From an uncultured Treponema sp. (GTDB lineage Bacteria; Spirochaetota; Spirochaetia; Treponematales; Treponemataceae): a stretch of 5,141 nucleotides of DNA. Both the position numbers and the translations under genes were made by a program. This document shows positions 1-5,130 of this stretch, one piece after another. Position 1 is the stretch's first letter. The number at the start of each line of letters is the position of its first letter. The stretch lies in NCBI GenBank assembly GCA_937923945.1, contig CALDWC010000191.1, forward strand, positions 1 through 5,141, written 5' to 3'. The notes below the pieces were generated by a model. It saw only the letters and a program-made list of their open reading frames with translations, did not search any database and had not been told where the DNA came from.

Positions 1-290
1 TACAACGTAGCTATTTTTGAATAGCAAGTCTCTATTTTCAAATAGGCAGGCTCGTGTTTTTAACGCTTGGAGAAATTAAAGTGAAAGGCATGCAATTTTC
101 AATGATGATTTGCATAAAGACCTTATACAATATGATTGATAGGGGGACTTTTATCGCATTTGGAGACCGGTACCCTTTGAAAATTGCACGAATACAGAAC
201 TGCAAACGATAGGTACAAAAAATGTTATAAAACTTAAATTTTATGGGCAATACTACTTGCACTTTTCATTTTTAAAAATTTCTTGCAGAA
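1..290. other. Gene-free left intergenic region with small inverted repeats
   Basis: I see no convincing gene here. Reading frames on the minus strand across this stretch lack a good ribosome binding site and resemble no family I know. The first 24 bases could encode the last residues of a plus-strand gene ending in a TAG at 22-24, but nothing supports that beyond an open frame. Two similar short hairpins sit side by side at 10-25 (GCTATT/AATAGC, 4-base loop) and about 32-45 (CTATT/AATAG). A perfect 12-base inverted repeat pairs 91-102 with 177-188. A competing 6-bp pairing joins 90-95 to 110-115. Nothing matches a tRNA or a riboswitch class I recognise. Confidence 0.5.
91..188. repeat. 12-bp perfect inverted repeat enclosing a 74-base loop
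   Basis: TGCAATTTTCAA at 91-102 is the exact reverse complement of TTGAAAATTGCA at 177-188. The left arm can instead form a local hairpin, ATGCAA (90-95) with TTGCAT (110-115), so two mutually exclusive folds are possible if the region is transcribed. The pairing is read directly from the sequence. Whether it is a transcribed structure, the remnant of an insertion, or chance in AT-rich DNA is unknown. Confidence 0.45.
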
Positions 291-292
291 AT
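278..292. promoter_or_regulatory. Dyad ATTTCT-TGC-AGAAAT, candidate operator
   Basis: This is a perfect 6-3-6 dyad. It ends inside the better-spaced -35 hexamer (291-296) of the promoter for the outer-membrane gene. The position suits binding by a homodimeric repressor or activator. No regulator is named because the motif matches none I can identify with certainty, and a short AT-rich dyad may arise by chance. Confidence 0.3.
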
Positions 293-320
293 GACTTGAC
301 TTTATTTTTTTTTCTATAAT
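291..320 (+). promoter_or_regulatory. Sigma-70 type promoter of the outer-membrane protein gene
   Basis: A perfect -10 box TATAAT lies at 315-320, 31 bases before the ATG. Two overlapping -35 candidates exist. ATGACT (291-296) has the normal 18-base spacing but matches only 4 of 6 consensus bases. TTGACT (296-301) matches 5 of 6 but leaves only 13 bases. A T-rich spacer fills the gap. Transcription would begin near 327, giving a leader of about 25 bases that contains the GGAGG site. Confidence 0.65.
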
Positions 321-341
321 CGAAACATCTTTTTTAATCTT

Positions 342-346
342 GGAGG
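342..346 (+). promoter_or_regulatory. Shine-Dalgarno GGAGG that fixes the start at 352
   Basis: GGAGG lies 5 bases before the ATG at 352. An in-frame TTG at 340 would overlap this site and have no binding site of its own, so the ATG is the start. The signal peptide also begins cleanly there with Met-Lys-Arg. Confidence 0.85.
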
Positions 347-351
347 ATGAT

Positions 352-1017
352 ATGAAAAGATTTTTAGCGGTGTTGCTTGTGGCAACAATGGTTTTTGGAG
401 CTTTCGCAATCGACATCTCAGTCGGCGGCGATTTGGATTACATGCATTACTGGAATACCCGAAAAGCGGCGGCTGATGGTAAGTGGTCCAAAAATATTGA
501 CTCAGTGAATTACATCGGTATTAATGTTTTCGGTGATTTTCAGTATGCAATTGTTTCCATAGGCGGAAATTTTTCTGTCGGCGGTCTAACAAATAAATCT
601 AAAGATTCTGACGGAAATAAGGAATCAGAGAGTGATTCAAAAGTCTCGGTTAATAACTTTAATTTAAGAGTTTTGGGAAAATATCCGTTTGGTGTCGGGA
701 TTGCAAAGTTATACCCGATGGCAGGTTTTCAGTTTTCATTTAATACCGCAGTGAAATATGACGGTAAAGATATGAAGCAATACATGGATTCAAAATCAAA
801 AGCTGATTTAAATAAGCACTTTTTCCTCGTTGGATTCGGTGCCGATATTTTCGTAACGGATCATTTCTTTATCCGCACCACTCCGGTATTCGGTGTTGCG
901 ATGAATAAACCGCATGACTATAAAGAGAATAAAGACCAAGCTTCAAAGTTTAACGTAAAGTATACTGACAACAGTTTTATGTTTAACGTTTCAATCGGTG
1001 CAGGTTATAAATTTTAA
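352..1017 (+). CDS. Putative small 8-stranded outer-membrane beta-barrel protein
   Basis: This 221-residue protein is probably exported and inserted in the outer membrane. Residues 1-19 form a classic signal peptide: MKR, a hydrophobic core, then AFA, with cleavage likely before Ile20. There is no lipobox cysteine. The mature part alternates polar and hydrophobic residues in about eight segments (near 20-34, 50-63, 64-78, 97-111, 114-131, 155-168, 171-184, 208-221). It ends in Tyr-Lys-Phe, the terminal aromatic typical of Bam substrates. Tight turns alternate with four long, charged, Lys/Asp/Ser-rich loops (35-49, 79-96, 132-154, 185-207), the topology of OmpA/OmpX/OmpW-type barrels with outward loops. 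I do not recognise a named family and infer no substrate. It appears to be a single-gene unit with its own promoter and terminator. A surface role such as small-solute passage or adhesion is possible but unproven. Confidence 0.75.
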   Translation: MKRFLAVLLVATMVFGAFAIDISVGGDLDYMHYWNTRKAAADGKWSKNIDSVNYIGINVFGDFQYAIVSIGGNFSVGGLTNKSKDSDGNKESESDSKVSVNNFNLRVLGKYPFGVGIAKLYPMAGFQFSFNTAVKYDGKDMKQYMDSKSKADLNKHFFLVGFGADIFVTDHFFIRTTPVFGVAMNKPHDYKENKDQASKFNVKYTDNSFMFNVSIGAGYKF

Positions 1018-1053
1018 TTGCGTTTTGTGTGATACGTACGCTTAAAATTTAAC

Positions 1054-1093
1054 AAAAAGAGCGTCCAAAACGACGGTTTTGGACGCTCTTTTT
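1054..1093. terminator. Bidirectional intrinsic terminator, perfect 18-bp stem
   Basis: The arms 1054-1071 and 1076-1093 are exactly complementary around a GACG loop at 1072-1075. The stem core is GC-rich (GAGCGTCC). On the plus strand it ends in a run of seven T, stopping the outer-membrane gene 36 bases after its stop codon. On the minus strand the A run becomes TTTTTG followed by more T-rich sequence, 18 bases after the ferritin stop. One hairpin therefore serves both convergent genes. Confidence 0.92.
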
Positions 1094-1111
1094 TTACGAA
1101 AAACTTTTGAA

Positions 1112-1603
1112 CTACTTTTCGCCCCGTTTTCCGAGTTCGTTATTCAGTATCATAAGCCCTGCATTATTATCGCAGTACTTGAACATATCCAAGATAGCTT
1201 GAACAGATGCCTCCTCTTCGACCTGTTCGTCGATAAACCACTGCAAAAAGCTCATCACTTTGAAGTCTTCTTCTTTCATGGCGAGTTTGTACAGTGCATC
1301 GATTGACGCCGAAATTGATTCTTCGTGTTTTAAAACCTGTTCGATAACCGATTTCGGATCTCCGTATTCAACTTTTACTTCGGGGATCGCTTTGAGCACC
1401 GGCTTTGAGCCGACTTCAAACAAAAAGTGATAAAGCTTTTCCGCATGATCTCGCTCTTCATCGGCTTGTGTGTGCATCCAGTGTGCAAAACCGCCTAAAC
1501 CGACTGCATGAAAATGGGTCGCCATACCGAGATACAGATATGCCGATGCCAGTTCTTTTTGAATTTGATCATTGATCGCATTAGTTAATTCTTTTGAAAT
1601 CAT
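1112..1603 (-). CDS. ftnA: Non-haem bacterial ferritin (iron storage)
   Basis: This 163-residue cytoplasmic protein should assemble into a 24-subunit shell that oxidises Fe(II) and stores it as a ferric mineral. It has the four-helix ferritin fold at the usual length. Every ferroxidase ligand falls at the E. coli FtnA number: Glu17, Glu50, His53, Glu94 and Gln127, plus Glu126, Glu129 and Glu130 for the third iron site and the conserved Tyr24. Residue 52 is Asp, not the haem-binding Met of bacterioferritin, so it is a non-haem type. The start is the ATG at 1601-1603, behind AAGAGG with 7-base spacing. The frame stays open upstream to 1708, but that extension holds the promoter and no binding site. 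It has its own promoter and shares a terminator with the convergent gene. Family call is very secure; the symbol is by analogy. Confidence 0.95.
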   Translation of the reverse strand: MISKELTNAINDQIQKELASAYLYLGMATHFHAVGLGGFAHWMHTQADEERDHAEKLYHFLFEVGSKPVLKAIPEVKVEYGDPKSVIEQVLKHEESISASIDALYKLAMKEEDFKVMSFLQWFIDEQVEEEASVQAILDMFKYCDNNAGLMILNNELGKRGEK

Positions 1604-1610
1604 AATATTA

Positions 1611-1616
1611 CCTCTT
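1611..1616 (-). promoter_or_regulatory. Ferritin Shine-Dalgarno AAGAGG
   Basis: AAGAGG(T) lies 7 bases before the ATG and fixes the 163-residue start over the longer open frame. It sits almost exactly where transcription is predicted to begin (about 1616), so the message may start at the binding site itself. Confidence 0.75.
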
Positions 1617-1622
1617 GTTTTA

Positions 1623-1651
1623 AATATACTGAAAAAAGCGGGATTAGTCAA
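1623..1651 (-). promoter_or_regulatory. Ferritin promoter TTGACT-17-TATATT
   Basis: On the minus strand the -35 hexamer TTGACT (1646-1651) and the -10 hexamer TATATT (1623-1628) are separated by exactly 17 bases. Each matches 5 of 6 consensus bases. The predicted start near 1616 leaves a leader of only about 13 bases. I see no clear Fur or PerR box overlapping it. Confidence 0.8.
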
Positions 1652-1712
1652 GAAAAAATGATAAATTTCGGCGGTTTTCACAAGTAGGGTATTGCGACAC
1701 CGGCACAAAAAG

Positions 1713-1743
1713 TTTTGCCGTGAACATCGAGTTCACGGCAAAA
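1713..1743 (-). terminator. Second (distal) terminator after etfA
   Basis: Arms 1713-1725 and 1731-1743 form a perfect 13-bp stem (core GCCGTGAAC) with a 5-base loop. On the minus strand it is followed by CTTTTTG. It lies just beyond the T run of the neighbouring hairpin at 1746-1779 and before the ferritin promoter, so it would act as a backup stop insulating ferritin from the etf operon. Confidence 0.75.
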
Positions 1744-1745
1744 AA

Positions 1746-1779
1746 CAAAATTTCGGCGCCAATTTCAGCCGAAATTTTG
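1746..1779 (-). terminator. First canonical terminator after etfA
   Basis: Arms 1746-1757 and 1768-1779 pair over 12 bp (CAAAATTTCGGC with GCCGAAATTTTG) around a 10-base loop. On the minus strand six T follow at once (1740-1745). This is the best-formed rho-independent terminator for the dehydrogenase-etfB-etfA operon, about 105 bases past the etfA stop. Confidence 0.75.
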
Positions 1780-1813
1780 GTCGGAACGGCAGTGGAGCTT
1801 TTTGTCGACGGGT

Positions 1814-1858
1814 TTTTTTGCGTCTTTTAATAAATGGAAAAACAAAAGACGCAAAAAA
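1814..1858. repeat. 15-bp inverted repeat just downstream of etfA
   Basis: Arms 1814-1828 and 1844-1858 are perfectly complementary (GCGTC core flanked by T6 and T4 runs) around a 15-base loop. Neither strand has a T run after the stem, because the T run is inside one arm. It is therefore not a textbook terminator in either direction. It may act as a 3'-end stabiliser or RNase barrier for the etf message, or as an extra pause site. It begins about 25 bases beyond the etfA stop. Confidence 0.6.
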
Positions 1859-1883
1859 GTCGCCCGAATTAAAAAAAATATTT

Positions 1884-2930
1884 TTATGCTTTTTTTGCAA
1901 AGTATTTTTTGAGTTCGGCGGTGAGCATCGGAACAACGGTGTTCAAATCGCCGACGATACCGTAATCCGCGACTTCAAAAATCGGTGCCGTTTCGTCTTT
2001 GTTGATGGCGATGATGGTGTCGGATTCTTCCATGCCGGCAACATGCTGGATTGCACCGGAAATGCCGATTGCAAAGTAGATTTTCGGACGGACTGTTTTT
2101 CCGGTTTGTCCGACTTGGAGTTCTTTCGGTTTCCAGCCTGAATCGACAACCGCGCGGGAACAGCTGACTTCACCGCCTATAGCTTCGGCGAGTTCTTCGA
2201 GGATTTTGAAGTTTTCCGGTGAACCGACGCCGCGTCCGCCTGAAACCAAAATTTTTGCATCTTGGATGTCAACCGTTTCGGAAACGTTTTTGATAATTTC
2301 CATGATTTCCACATAGTTTTGGTTTTGAACAAAGTCAACATGGTGTACTTCGACATTTGCTTTTACACCGGATTTTTTTTCAAGTCGCTGCATAACACCC
2401 GGACGCACGGTTGCCATTTGCGGACGGTGATCGGGACAGGCAATCGTTGCGATGGTGTTTCCGCCGAAAGCGGGACGCGTCATCAAAAGCTGGTTGTGCT
2501 TTTGCGGTTTTCCGGGAATTGCGACAAGCGGAAAATCACCGATGTCCAGTTTGGTACAGTCGGCGGTTAACCCCGTTTCAACGCGTGAACAAACGCGCGG
2601 TGCCAAATCTCGACCGATAGCGGTAGCCCCGACAAGCATAATGTCGGGTTTATAGGTTTTAATAACCGAAGAAAGCGCCTGCGTGTACGGTTCCGTTCGG
2701 TATTCTTTTAAGTTTTCGTTATCCACAACAATCACTTTGTCGGCGCCGTATTCCGCAAGTTCGTCGGCAAGTTTTGAAATACCGTATCCAAGCAAGATCG
2801 CCGTAACTTTTGTGTTGAGCTGCGCTGCCAAACGGTTTGCTTCGCCTAACAGTTCAAAAGCAATGCCATTCAGTTTTCCGTCAACTTGTTGGGCAAAAAT
2901 AAAAACGCCCTTGTATTCATCTACATTCAT
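1884..2930 (-). CDS. etfA: Electron transfer flavoprotein, alpha subunit
   Basis: This 348-residue protein is the large subunit of the cytoplasmic EtfAB flavoprotein that passes electrons to or from an acyl-CoA dehydrogenase. The N-terminal part (about 1-200) has the alpha/beta nucleotide-fold features of the family, including VGATAIGRDLAPR near 100-112. The C-terminal FAD domain is clear: SGGRGVGSPENF (230-241), SRAVVDSGW (258-266, with the flavin-contacting Arg259), QVGQTGKTVRP (272-282), GISGAIQHVAGM (289-300), INKD (309-312) and PIFEVADYGIVGD (316-328). The length is slightly more than the common 310-340. The start ATG (2928-2930) follows AAAGGAGA with 6-base spacing. It is the last gene of the operon, 16 bases after etfB, and is followed by several hairpins. 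No ferredoxin-like N-terminal extension is present. Identification is very secure. Confidence 0.96.
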   Translation of the reverse strand: MNVDEYKGVFIFAQQVDGKLNGIAFELLGEANRLAAQLNTKVTAILLGYGISKLADELAEYGADKVIVVDNENLKEYRTEPYTQALSSVIKTYKPDIMLVGATAIGRDLAPRVCSRVETGLTADCTKLDIGDFPLVAIPGKPQKHNQLLMTRPAFGGNTIATIACPDHRPQMATVRPGVMQRLEKKSGVKANVEVHHVDFVQNQNYVEIMEIIKNVSETVDIQDAKILVSGGRGVGSPENFKILEELAEAIGGEVSCSRAVVDSGWKPKELQVGQTGKTVRPKIYFAIGISGAIQHVAGMEESDTIIAINKDETAPIFEVADYGIVGDLNTVVPMLTAELKKYFAKKA

Positions 2931-2936
2931 TTTTTA

Positions 2937-2944
2937 TCTCCTTT
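2937..2944 (-). promoter_or_regulatory. etfA Shine-Dalgarno AAAGGAGA
   Basis: This strong site fills most of the 16-base gap between the etfB stop and the etfA ATG, with 6-base spacing. It implies independent, efficient re-initiation on the shared message, in keeping with equal subunit supply. Confidence 0.85.
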
Positions 2945-2946
2945 CG

Positions 2947-3729
2947 TTAGATTATGTGTTTTTCATCAAGCTTGGAAATTAAACTTTCAACAACTTCATC
3001 GGCGGAACCCGTGATCATTTCGCCCGCGCCTTTTCGCACTTTGTCGGAAGCTTTCGCAATTTTAGTAGGCGAACCGGCAAGTCCGATATCTTTGTCGTCC
3101 AAATCTTTAAGGTCATCCCGCCCCCAAACGGTGATCTCTTTTTCAAAAGCTTCCCAAATTCCTTTTGGAGACATGTAGCGCGGCTCGTTTAATTCCGAGA
3201 GGGCAGTAATGAGACACGGCATTTTTGCTTTGAGCATGTGGTAGCGGTCTTCAAATTGCCGTTTCACGATAACGCTGTCGCCTTCAATTTTTAATTCTTC
3301 CGCATAGGAAATTACGGGGATATTCAGCTTTTCGGAAATCTGCGGTCCGACTTGGGCGGTGTCGCCGTCAATCGCTTGTCGTCCGGTAATGATTAAATCA
3401 TATTCCAAGTTGCGGATACCGGCGGCAATGGTCGCAGAAGTTGCCCATGTGTCCGCGCCGCCTAACCGGCGATCGGTGATTAAAACGGCTTTGTCTGCGC
3501 CCATTGCCAAAGCTTCGCGTAAAATATCTTCGGCTTTCGGTAATCCCATCGTGATCGCAGTGATTTCGGCTCCGTTTTCATCTTTAATGCGGAGTGCTGC
3601 TTCCAAGGCAGCTTTGTCATCGGGGTTCATAATTGCAGCCATTGCTGCACGGTTTAAAGTTCCGTCAGGATTAAACTGGACGCCGCTTTTGGTGTCGGGA
3701 ACTTGTTTCATACATACAATAATTTTCAC
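2947..3729 (-). CDS. etfB: Electron transfer flavoprotein, beta subunit, bifurcating type
   Basis: This 260-residue protein is the smaller EtfAB partner. Family hallmarks are VCMKQVPDT (5-13), NPDDKAALEAALRIKD (35-50), the GLPKAEDILREALAMGADKA stretch (62-81), ADTWATSATIA (92-102) and the nucleotide loop GRQAIDGDTAQVGPQISE (116-133). In AMP-binding ETFs such as mammalian mitochondrial ETF this loop reads more like DDDxxQTGQ. The DGDTAQVGP form is typical of clostridial Etfs that hold a second FAD and bifurcate electrons from NADH, so bifurcation is inferred. NEPRYMSPKGI (181-191) also matches that group. The start is GTG at 3727-3729, behind AAGGAGA with 6-base spacing; the next in-frame ATG (Met7) would cut off the first conserved strand. 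It lies 21 bases after the dehydrogenase stop and 16 bases before etfA. Confidence 0.96.
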   Translation of the reverse strand: MKIIVCMKQVPDTKSGVQFNPDGTLNRAAMAAIMNPDDKAALEAALRIKDENGAEITAITMGLPKAEDILREALAMGADKAVLITDRRLGGADTWATSATIAAGIRNLEYDLIITGRQAIDGDTAQVGPQISEKLNIPVISYAEELKIEGDSVIVKRQFEDRYHMLKAKMPCLITALSELNEPRYMSPKGIWEAFEKEITVWGRDDLKDLDDKDIGLAGSPTKIAKASDKVRKGAGEMITGSADEVVESLISKLDEKHII

Positions 3730-3735
3730 TTGATT

Positions 3736-3742
3736 TCTCCTT
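3736..3742 (-). promoter_or_regulatory. etfB Shine-Dalgarno AAGGAGA deciding a GTG start
   Basis: AAGGAGA lies 6 bases before GTG (3727-3729). The next in-frame ATG is 18 bases further on with no site of its own, so GTG is the true start. The strong site probably offsets the weaker start codon. Confidence 0.85.
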
Positions 3743-3750
3743 AAATGCTG

Positions 3751-4902
3751 TTATTTTAATGCGAAAGCTGAAATGACCATGCGTTGGACTTCGCTTGTAC
3801 CTTCATATATTTCGGTAATTTTCGCATCCCGCATCATTCGCTCAACATCATAATCACGAATATAGCCGTAGCCGCCGTGTAACTGAACGCATTTTGTGGT
3901 AACATTCATAGCAACTTCTGCGGCAAATAATTTTGCCATAGCCGCTTCTACCGTGTAAGTCGGTTGTGTTTCTTTCGCCTTGGCTGCTTTATACACGAGA
4001 AATCGGGCTGCTTCAATTTGGGTTGCAAGGTCTGCCAGCTGAAACTGTGTATTTTGGAAGCGTGCAAGGCTTTGTCCGAACTGTTTTCGTTCTTTGACAT
4101 ATTTGACCGTCGCATCAAAAGCGCCTTCCGCCAAGCCGAGTGCCTGAGCGGCAATACCGATTCTTCCGCCATCCAGCGTGTGCATTGCAATCTTAAATCC
4201 GTTTCCTTGTCTACCGAGTATATTTTCTTTCGGAATACGGCAATCGGTAAAAATCAACTCATAGGTTGCTGAACCGCGGATACCCATTTTCTTTTCTTCC
4301 GTACCGAATGAAAAGCCCTTTGTTCCTTTTTCTACAATAAAAGCGGTAATTTCTTTCAGTTTTCTCCCTTTTTTTTCGATGGTGCCGGTTGTGGCAAAAA
4401 TAACATACACATCGGCTTCTTTCCCGTTCGTGATAAAACATTTTGAACCGTTAAGAACCCATTCATCGCCGTCTAAAACGGCTTTCGTTTGCTGACCTTG
4501 TGCGTCCGTACCCGCGCCGGGTTCCGTTAAACCGAAGGCGCCCAATTTTTTTCCGCTTGCTAAACCGGGAACATATTTTTGCTTTTGTTCTTCGGTACCG
4601 AAATTTAAAATCGGGTCGATGCAAAGTGATGTGTGGGCTGAAACGATGACCGCAGTCGTTCCGCACGCTTTTGCAAGTTCTTCGATGCACATTGTGTACG
4701 TGAGCGGATCACATCCTTGTCCGCCGTATTCTTTTGGAACGGGAATCCCTAAAAATCCGTACTTTGCCATTTTTTCAACGGTCGCACGGGGAAACTGCTC
4801 CGTCTCGTCAACTTCATGAGCGAGCGGTTTCACTTCTTTTTCGGCAAATTCGCGAAAAAGTTCTCGAGCCATGCTGTGCTTTTTATCGAGCATAAAATCC
4901 AT
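3751..4902 (-). CDS. bcd: Short-chain acyl-CoA dehydrogenase, probably butyryl-CoA dehydrogenase
   Basis: This 383-residue FAD enzyme is predicted to interconvert crotonyl-CoA and butyryl-CoA, working as crotonyl-CoA reductase with EtfAB in butyrate-type fermentation. Domains run in the normal order: helical N-terminal (about 1-115), beta middle (about 116-230) and helical C-terminal (about 231-383). Both family signatures are intact: GLTEPGAGTDAQG (124-136) and QLHGGYGYIRD (340-350) leading to ERMMRD. DGGRIGIAAQALG (244-256) and RKQFGQSLARFQ (272-283) are also typical. The catalytic base is Glu367 in IYEGTSEVQR, the position used in Megasphaera butyryl-CoA dehydrogenase. The ATG at 4900-4902 follows GGAGG by 5 bases and gives the usual MDF opening; the frame stays open to 4956 but that stretch contains the promoter. 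It is first in the operon, and its neighbours support a C4 substrate, though another short acyl-CoA cannot be excluded. Confidence 0.94.
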   Translation of the reverse strand: MDFMLDKKHSMARELFREFAEKEVKPLAHEVDETEQFPRATVEKMAKYGFLGIPVPKEYGGQGCDPLTYTMCIEELAKACGTTAVIVSAHTSLCIDPILNFGTEEQKQKYVPGLASGKKLGAFGLTEPGAGTDAQGQQTKAVLDGDEWVLNGSKCFITNGKEADVYVIFATTGTIEKKGRKLKEITAFIVEKGTKGFSFGTEEKKMGIRGSATYELIFTDCRIPKENILGRQGNGFKIAMHTLDGGRIGIAAQALGLAEGAFDATVKYVKERKQFGQSLARFQNTQFQLADLATQIEAARFLVYKAAKAKETQPTYTVEAAMAKLFAAEVAMNVTTKCVQLHGGYGYIRDYDVERMMRDAKITEIYEGTSEVQRMVISAFALK

Positions 4903-4907
4903 AAAAT

Positions 4908-4912
4908 CCTCC
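4908..4912 (-). promoter_or_regulatory. Shine-Dalgarno GGAGG of the dehydrogenase gene
   Basis: GGAGG is 5 bases before the ATG at 4900-4902. A second in-frame ATG (4891-4893, residue 4) would be 14 bases away, which is too far. An upstream start near 4956 would lie inside the promoter. The site therefore selects the 383-residue product. Confidence 0.85.
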
Positions 4913-4927
4913 AAATCACATGAGAAT

Positions 4928-4956
4928 AGTGTATCACGAATTAAATATTTTGTCAA
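4928..4956 (-). promoter_or_regulatory. Operon promoter TTGACA-17-TACACT
   Basis: On the minus strand a perfect -35 hexamer TTGACA (4951-4956) and a 4-of-6 -10 hexamer TACACT (4928-4933) are separated by exactly 17 bases. Transcription would start near 4921, with a leader of about 19 bases. The DNA just upstream (4957-4981) is almost pure A/T, which could act as an UP element for RNA polymerase. This promoter should drive the dehydrogenase, etfB and etfA together. Confidence 0.8.
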
Positions 4957-5085
4957 ATTGTAATGATAATTATTTTAATTAAATATCGAGAAATTATATC
5001 GTAAAAGAAATCATGATGAAACTTTTTTTCGATAGTTTCGATTTTAGAAAACTTTAAAAAACTACACTAAAAAATCGTAGTGTTA

Positions 5086-5130
5086 AGGAAACGCTGATTA
5101 AAGGCTTGACGCCGTTTACCGGCGTTTCCT
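5086..5130. repeat. 45-base palindromic element near the right edge
   Basis: AGGAAACGC (5086-5094) is the exact reverse complement of GCGTTTCCT (5122-5130). Inside, ACGCCG (5109-5114) can pair with CGGCGT (5120-5125) around a 5-base loop. The inner pairing uses part of the outer right arm, so the two folds exclude each other. Neither strand has a strong T run after the stem, so a terminator is doubtful. It is more GC-rich than its surroundings. It might be a small dispersed palindromic repeat or the edge of a mobile element, but this window cannot show which. The rest of 4957-5141 holds no gene. Confidence 0.5.

Noticed and set aside
340..351. TTG start giving a 225-residue outer-membrane protein
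   Set aside because: The TTG overlaps the GGAGG site that serves the ATG at 352, and the signal peptide begins properly at that ATG.
38..416. Two minus-strand frames (74 and 60 codons) in the left region
   Set aside because: They lack good ribosome binding sites; one overlaps the outer-membrane gene promoter and signal peptide, and neither resembles a known protein.
1604..1708. 35-residue N-terminal extension of ferritin
   Set aside because: It contains the promoter and ribosome binding site, and all ferroxidase ligands match FtnA numbering only with the shorter start.
1692..2141. Plus-strand frame of 149 codons
   Set aside because: It runs through three hairpins and antisense to conserved etfA, with composition that mirrors the opposite frame and no family resemblance.
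3359..3733. Plus-strand frame of 124 codons opposite etfB
   Set aside because: It is an antisense shadow of a strongly conserved gene, with no convincing ribosome binding site.
4903..4956. 18-residue N-terminal extension of the acyl-CoA dehydrogenase
   Set aside because: It would include the -10 box and the GGAGG site; the family normally begins with MDF at the chosen ATG.
5050..5084. Possible weak terminator (ACTAC/GTAGT) on the minus strand with a T run
   Set aside because: Only 5 bp can pair in either register, and no gene is seen upstream for it to terminate.
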